Source: an uncultured bacterium
Lineage (GTDB): Bacteria > Bacillota > Clostridia > Lachnospirales > Lachnospiraceae
Assembly: GCA_947243845.1 (NCBI GenBank)
Contig: CAMXIF010000031.1
Coordinates: 1-35,675 of the forward strand
Length of the DNA: 35,675 nucleotides
Reading direction: 5' to 3'
Shown here: piece after piece, positions 32,626 to 35,675 of the stretch
Numbering within the stretch: position 1 is the stretch's first letter
How the letters are laid out: each line of letters begins with the position of its first letter
Notes under the pieces: model-generated
The model's database searches: none
Told to the model about the DNA's origin: nothing
What the model saw: only the letters and a program-made list of their open reading frames with translations
Position numbers and translations under genes: made by a program

Positions 32626-33816
32626 TTAATCTTTTGCAATTAATTTTCCACCACGTTTGGATACTACATCGAAGATGACTGCTGCCAAAAGTACCAGGCC
32701 TTTAACCACCTTCTGCATATTCTGGTCTACGCCCATCAGGGACATACCCATATTGATGACACCCATCAGAACCGCACCTACGATAACGCCAGGCACCGTA
32801 CCGATTCCACCGTATGCGGAAGCGCCGCCGATGAAGCAGGAACCGATTGCATCCATCTCATAGTTCTGGCCGTATGTAGGCTGCGCAGAAGTCATACGGG
32901 CAATGGTTACCATACCGGCTAATGCGGAGAGCAAGCCCATATTCAGATACGCCAGGAAATATACTCTGTTGGTGTTGATACCGGAAAGCTTGGTAGCCTT
33001 CTCGTTACCGCCCACTGCGTAGAAATAACGTCCCACTGTCGTATTGGAAGTAATATAACTGTATACAATAACCACGATCAATACCCAAATTAACACGCTG
33101 GGAATACCCTTATGCTTTGCCAGCTGTAAGGAGAATACAAAGATGACTGCACTGAGCAGCACTGTCTTCACGATCATTGGTGCAAACTTCTCTGTCTCGT
33201 AACCCTTCTTAATCTTATTCATTCTGCTGCGAAGCTGCGCAACCACAAAAATGATGATCGCCACAATACCTGCCACCAGACAGGTCATATTGATACTGCC
33301 ACCGCCAAGGACATCAGGTATGTAACAGTCAGCGCCGCCGCCGAACAGTTTCACGAAAGTGGTACATTCCTTTACGGAAATGGTCATACCTTCCAGCACC
33401 GTATTACTTAAACCTCGAAACATCAACATACCAGCCAGGGTAACAATGAAGGGAGGGATTCTCACATAAGCAATCCAAAATGCCTGCCATGCACCGATCA
33501 CCAAACCAAGTAAGAGCATCAGAATGACCGCCACCACCATATTAACGCCCATATTGACCATCAATACAGCGCCTACAGCACCTACAAAGCAGACCACGCT
33601 GCCCACGGAAAGGTCGATGTTACCACCGGTCAGGATACAGAGTAACATACCGGTTGCTAAGATAAACACATAAGCGTTCTGAGAAATCAGACTGCTGACA
33701 TTCATGGGTAACAGGATTGCACCGCCGGTCCGCCACGCAAAAAATGCCGTGATCAGGATCAGCACAAGTATCATGGTATATTTTTTGATAAAATCTATGA
33801 TTTTTGTCTTATTCAT
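32626..33816 (-). CDS. mmsB: Multiple-monosaccharide ABC transporter permease (MmsB/GguB type)
   Basis: The 396-residue membrane protein has about ten helices and belongs to the RbsC/XylH/MglC permease family (BPD_transp_2). The family signature GGNIDLSVGSVVCFVGAVGA lies near residue 65, and GINTNRVYFLAYLNMGLLSA and GSCFIGGASAYGGIGTVPGV are equally typical. The length, near 400 rather than about 330, and the long middle loop (RSRMNKIKKGYETEKFAPMI) point to the GguB/MmsB subgroup that imports several monosaccharides such as arabinose, xylose, glucose or galactose. It follows the ATPase gene by 8 bases, with AAGGA 5 bases before the ATG, and ends at a strong terminator. Confidence 0.9.
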   Translation of the reverse strand: MNKTKIIDFIKKYTMILVLILITAFFAWRTGGAILLPMNVSSLISQNAYVFILATGMLLCILTGGNIDLSVGSVVCFVGAVGAVLMVNMGVNMVVAVILMLLLGLVIGAWQAFWIAYVRIPPFIVTLAGMLMFRGLSNTVLEGMTISVKECTTFVKLFGGGADCYIPDVLGGGSINMTCLVAGIVAIIIFVVAQLRSRMNKIKKGYETEKFAPMIVKTVLLSAVIFVFSLQLAKHKGIPSVLIWVLIVVIVYSYITSNTTVGRYFYAVGGNEKATKLSGINTNRVYFLAYLNMGLLSALAGMVTIARMTSAQPTYGQNYEMDAIGSCFIGGASAYGGIGTVPGVIVGAVLMGVINMGMSLMGVDQNMQKVVKGLVLLAAVIFDVVSKRGGKLIAKD

Positions 33817-33824
33817 ACTTTTCC

Positions 33825-35363
33825 TTACGCTCCTTTGCTACTGGATTTTAAAATGTGTGACATGATGATCTCCTGCGTGGCCTCGCTTCTGTCGAGTTCT
33901 CCCACCATCTTACCCTCGTTCATGACATAAATCCTGTCACACATACCGAGAATCTCCGGCAGTTCCGAGGAAATCATGATGACCGTCTTTCCTTCCGCCA
34001 CCAATTGGTTGATGATGCAGTAAATCTCGTACTTAGCGCCCACATCGATACCTCTCGTGGGTTCGTCCAGAATCAGTACATCCGGATCTGCAAACATCCA
34101 TTTTGCAAGCAGCACCTTCTGCTGGTTACCGCCGCTTAAGTTGCCAACGTTCTGTTCCACCGTAGGACATTTGGTCTTCAGCTTCTCTTTATATTCCACT
34201 GCCACACCGTACTCTTTATCCTTATCGATGATAGAGTGTGTGCTTACGCCTTCCAGATTAGCTAACGTAGTGTTAATCTTGATAGGATTGCTTAAGATCA
34301 GTCCATTGCCCTTACGATCCTCCGTCACATAAGCAATCTTATGTTTGATCGCGTCATGCACGGAATTCAGGTGAAGTTCTTCTCCATTCATATAAAGGTG
34401 TCCGCTGATGTTGTCACCATAACTCTTGCCGAATACACTCATGGCAAGTTCCGTACGGCCTGCGCCCATCAGTCCGGAAATGCCCACCACCTCACCCTTA
34501 CGGGCGTTCATGCTCACATTGTCTACCACTTTCCGCTCGGAATACAGCGGATGGTATACGCTCCAGTCCTTGATTTCCAGCATCACATCCCCAATATGGG
34601 ACTCTCTTCCGGGGAATCTGTCTGAAAGTTCCCTGCCGACCATACCCTGAATGATGCGTGCCTCAGAAATCTCATCTGTCTTTTTGTCCAATGTCTCAAT
34701 GGTAGAACCATCACGAATGACCGTAATCTTGTCTGCCACATAAGAAACTTCATTCAGTTTATGGGATATGATAATGGATGTCATACCCTGCTCTTTGAAC
34801 TTCAAAAGCAGATCCAAAAGCGCTTTGGAATCTGTCTCGTTCAAAGATGCCGTGGGCTCGTCTAAGATCAGCAGCTTCGCATTCTTAGCCAGCGCTTTGG
34901 CAATTTCCACAAGCTGCTGCTTGCCCACGCCTATATCTTTGATCAAGGTCTGCGGGGACTCCTGCAAACCAACCGTCTTTAACAGTTCTCCCGCACGGCC
35001 AAATGTTTCATTCCAGTCCAGTTTATACTTATGTCCTCTCTCGTTACCGAGAAACATATTTTCACCAATCGTCATATAGGGGACCAGGGCTAACTCCTGA
35101 TGGATAATGACGATTCCCTTCTCCTCACTGTCCTTAATCTCATTGAACTGACATGTCTCACCATTATAGATGATGTCACCCGAATAAGTTCCGTAAGGAT
35201 AAATGCCGCTCAGCACATTCATCAGTGTGGATTTACCGGCGCCGTTCTCCCCCACAAGAGCATGTATTTCGCCTTCTTCCACTTTCAGATTGACATTATC
35301 AAGTGCTTTTACGCCAGGGAATGTTTTGGTTATATTTTTCATTTCCAATAAAATCTTAGCCAA
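33825..35363 (-). CDS. mmsA: Multiple-monosaccharide ABC transporter ATPase (MmsA/GguA type)
   Basis: 512 residues with two fused ATP-binding domains, as in all RbsA/MglA/XylG-type sugar importers. The first (about 5-245) has Walker [13 protein letters not shown], a signature region [15 protein letters not shown] and Walker [14 protein letters not shown]. The second (about 262-505) has the usual degenerate Walker [14 protein letters not shown], signature [14 protein letters not shown] and [12 protein letters not shown]. It powers the MmsB channel, and the partner substrate-binding protein (ChvE/GguC-type) should lie just beyond the right edge. The start is a TTG at 35363, chosen because GGAGG is 8 bases upstream. 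A hairpin at 35424-35445 and a tandem repeat precede it. Confidence 0.92.
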   Translation of the reverse strand: MAKILLEMKNITKTFPGVKALDNVNLKVEEGEIHALVGENGAGKSTLMNVLSGIYPYGTYSGDIIYNGETCQFNEIKDSEEKGIVIIHQELALVPYMTIGENMFLGNERGHKYKLDWNETFGRAGELLKTVGLQESPQTLIKDIGVGKQQLVEIAKALAKNAKLLILDEPTASLNETDSKALLDLLLKFKEQGMTSIIISHKLNEVSYVADKITVIRDGSTIETLDKKTDEISEARIIQGMVGRELSDRFPGRESHIGDVMLEIKDWSVYHPLYSERKVVDNVSMNARKGEVVGISGLMGAGRTELAMSVFGKSYGDNISGHLYMNGEELHLNSVHDAIKHKIAYVTEDRKGNGLILSNPIKINTTLANLEGVSTHSIIDKDKEYGVAVEYKEKLKTKCPTVEQNVGNLSGGNQQKVLLAKWMFADPDVLILDEPTRGIDVGAKYEIYCIINQLVAEGKTVIMISSELPEILGMCDRIYVMNEGKMVGELDRSEATQEIIMSHILKSSSKGA

Positions 35364-35423
35364 ATTCTATTCCTCCCAACCATAGTTTCTGCAATATCTG
35401 ATCTGTTCCTTTTTTCAAAATCA

Positions 35424-35445
35424 GCAGGCGGGAATACCCGCCTGC
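35424..35445 (-). terminator. Intercistronic hairpin before mmsA
   Basis: GCAGGCGGG and CCCGCCTGC form a perfect 9-bp stem with a 4-base loop. On the minus strand it is followed by TGATTTTGAAAAAA. It may act as a partial terminator between a binding-protein gene and mmsA, lowering expression of the latter, as is usual in sugar ABC operons. Confidence 0.6.
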
Positions 35446-35470
35446 CAAATTGTGTTTTAAACTAAATCCA

Positions 35471-35675
35471 TTTCAGGATCTCCGAAGTCCGCGATGCCGA
35501 ACTCGCAAAGTTCACTTCTCCTGTCAAATTCTTTCAGGATTTCCGAAGTCCGCGATGCCGAACTCGTAAAGTTCACTTCCCCTGTCAAATTCTTTCAGGA
35601 TTTCCGAGGTTCGCGAAGCGGAACTCGTAAAGTTCACTTCCCCTGTCAAATTCTTTCAGGATTTCCGAGGTTCGC
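35471..35675. repeat. 61-bp tandem repeat, at least 3.4 copies, cut by the window edge
   Basis: Units begin at 35471, 35532, 35593 and 35654 (partial), exactly 61 bases apart. Copies 1 and 2 differ at three bases, copies 2 and 3 at four. Each complete unit contains GAACT-N5-AGTTC (35499-35513, 35560-35574, 35621-35635). The unit length is not a multiple of three, so the array is non-coding. In copy 3 the changed bases improve a second hairpin around GTTCGCGAAGCGGAAC. Confidence 0.9.

Noticed and set aside
35471..35675. CRISPR-like array at the right edge
   Set aside because: The 61-bp units are contiguous and nearly identical along their full length, with no variable spacers, and no cas gene is nearby.

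Overview
The window looks like chromosomal DNA of a gut-type Lachnospiraceae or close Clostridia relative. The grounds are strong AAGGAGG-type ribosome binding sites, several TTG/GTG starts, sigma-A promoters with 17-18 bp spacers, a tRNA-sensing T-box leader, and families typical of that group (DUF6056, DUF6273, hybrid PAS kinases, multiple-monosaccharide ABC transporter, GHKL kinase). No rRNA, tRNA, CRISPR array, phage or complete insertion sequence was seen.

Layout. 1-1900 is a visibly A/T-rich, decayed stretch: the 5' end of an Rpn-type PD-(D/E)XK nuclease/transposase gene running off the left edge, an HTH regulator without a proper N-terminus, and an MFS transporter pseudogene. 2019-5111 (minus) holds a PAS-GAF-GGDEF protein and a DUF6056 membrane protein broken in two at a run of eight G. 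mscL follows (5414-5839, plus; zinc-ribbon tail), then a secreted unknown (minus), a TIR-TM-DUF6273 protein (plus) and a MATE exporter (minus).

10293-16067 (minus) is the most unusual part. A single strong promoter with an overlapping palindrome precedes five genes read in one direction: ribbon-helix-helix regulator, SPFH protein with zinc ribbon, four-TM/coiled-coil protein, zinc-ribbon/TPR-like/TIR/TM/LRR protein (frameshifted near its 3' end), and a two-TM protein. With the nearby TIR-TM-DUF6273 gene there are two TIR proteins within about 6.5 kb. I propose this as a membrane-scaffolded TIR signalling or defence module. Its function is inference.

16064-26964 is mostly metabolic and signalling: nitroreductase and inositol-monophosphatase-like genes (minus), a 1048-residue hybrid histidine kinase (plus), a MalY/PatB-type aminotransferase with a structured leader (minus), a cupin (plus), a TrpB2-type tryptophan synthase beta chain under a Trp-specific T-box (minus), a secreted ComEC-like metallo-beta-lactamase-fold lipoprotein and a FlxA-like coiled-coil protein. 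27142-32295 (minus) is a heterodimeric ABC exporter plus an AgrC-like GHKL kinase, probably one operon. 32626-35363 (minus) encodes the permease and ATPase of an Mms/Ggu-type sugar importer. The expected sugar-binding protein gene would lie beyond the right edge, separated by a hairpin and a 61-bp tandem repeat that runs off the window.
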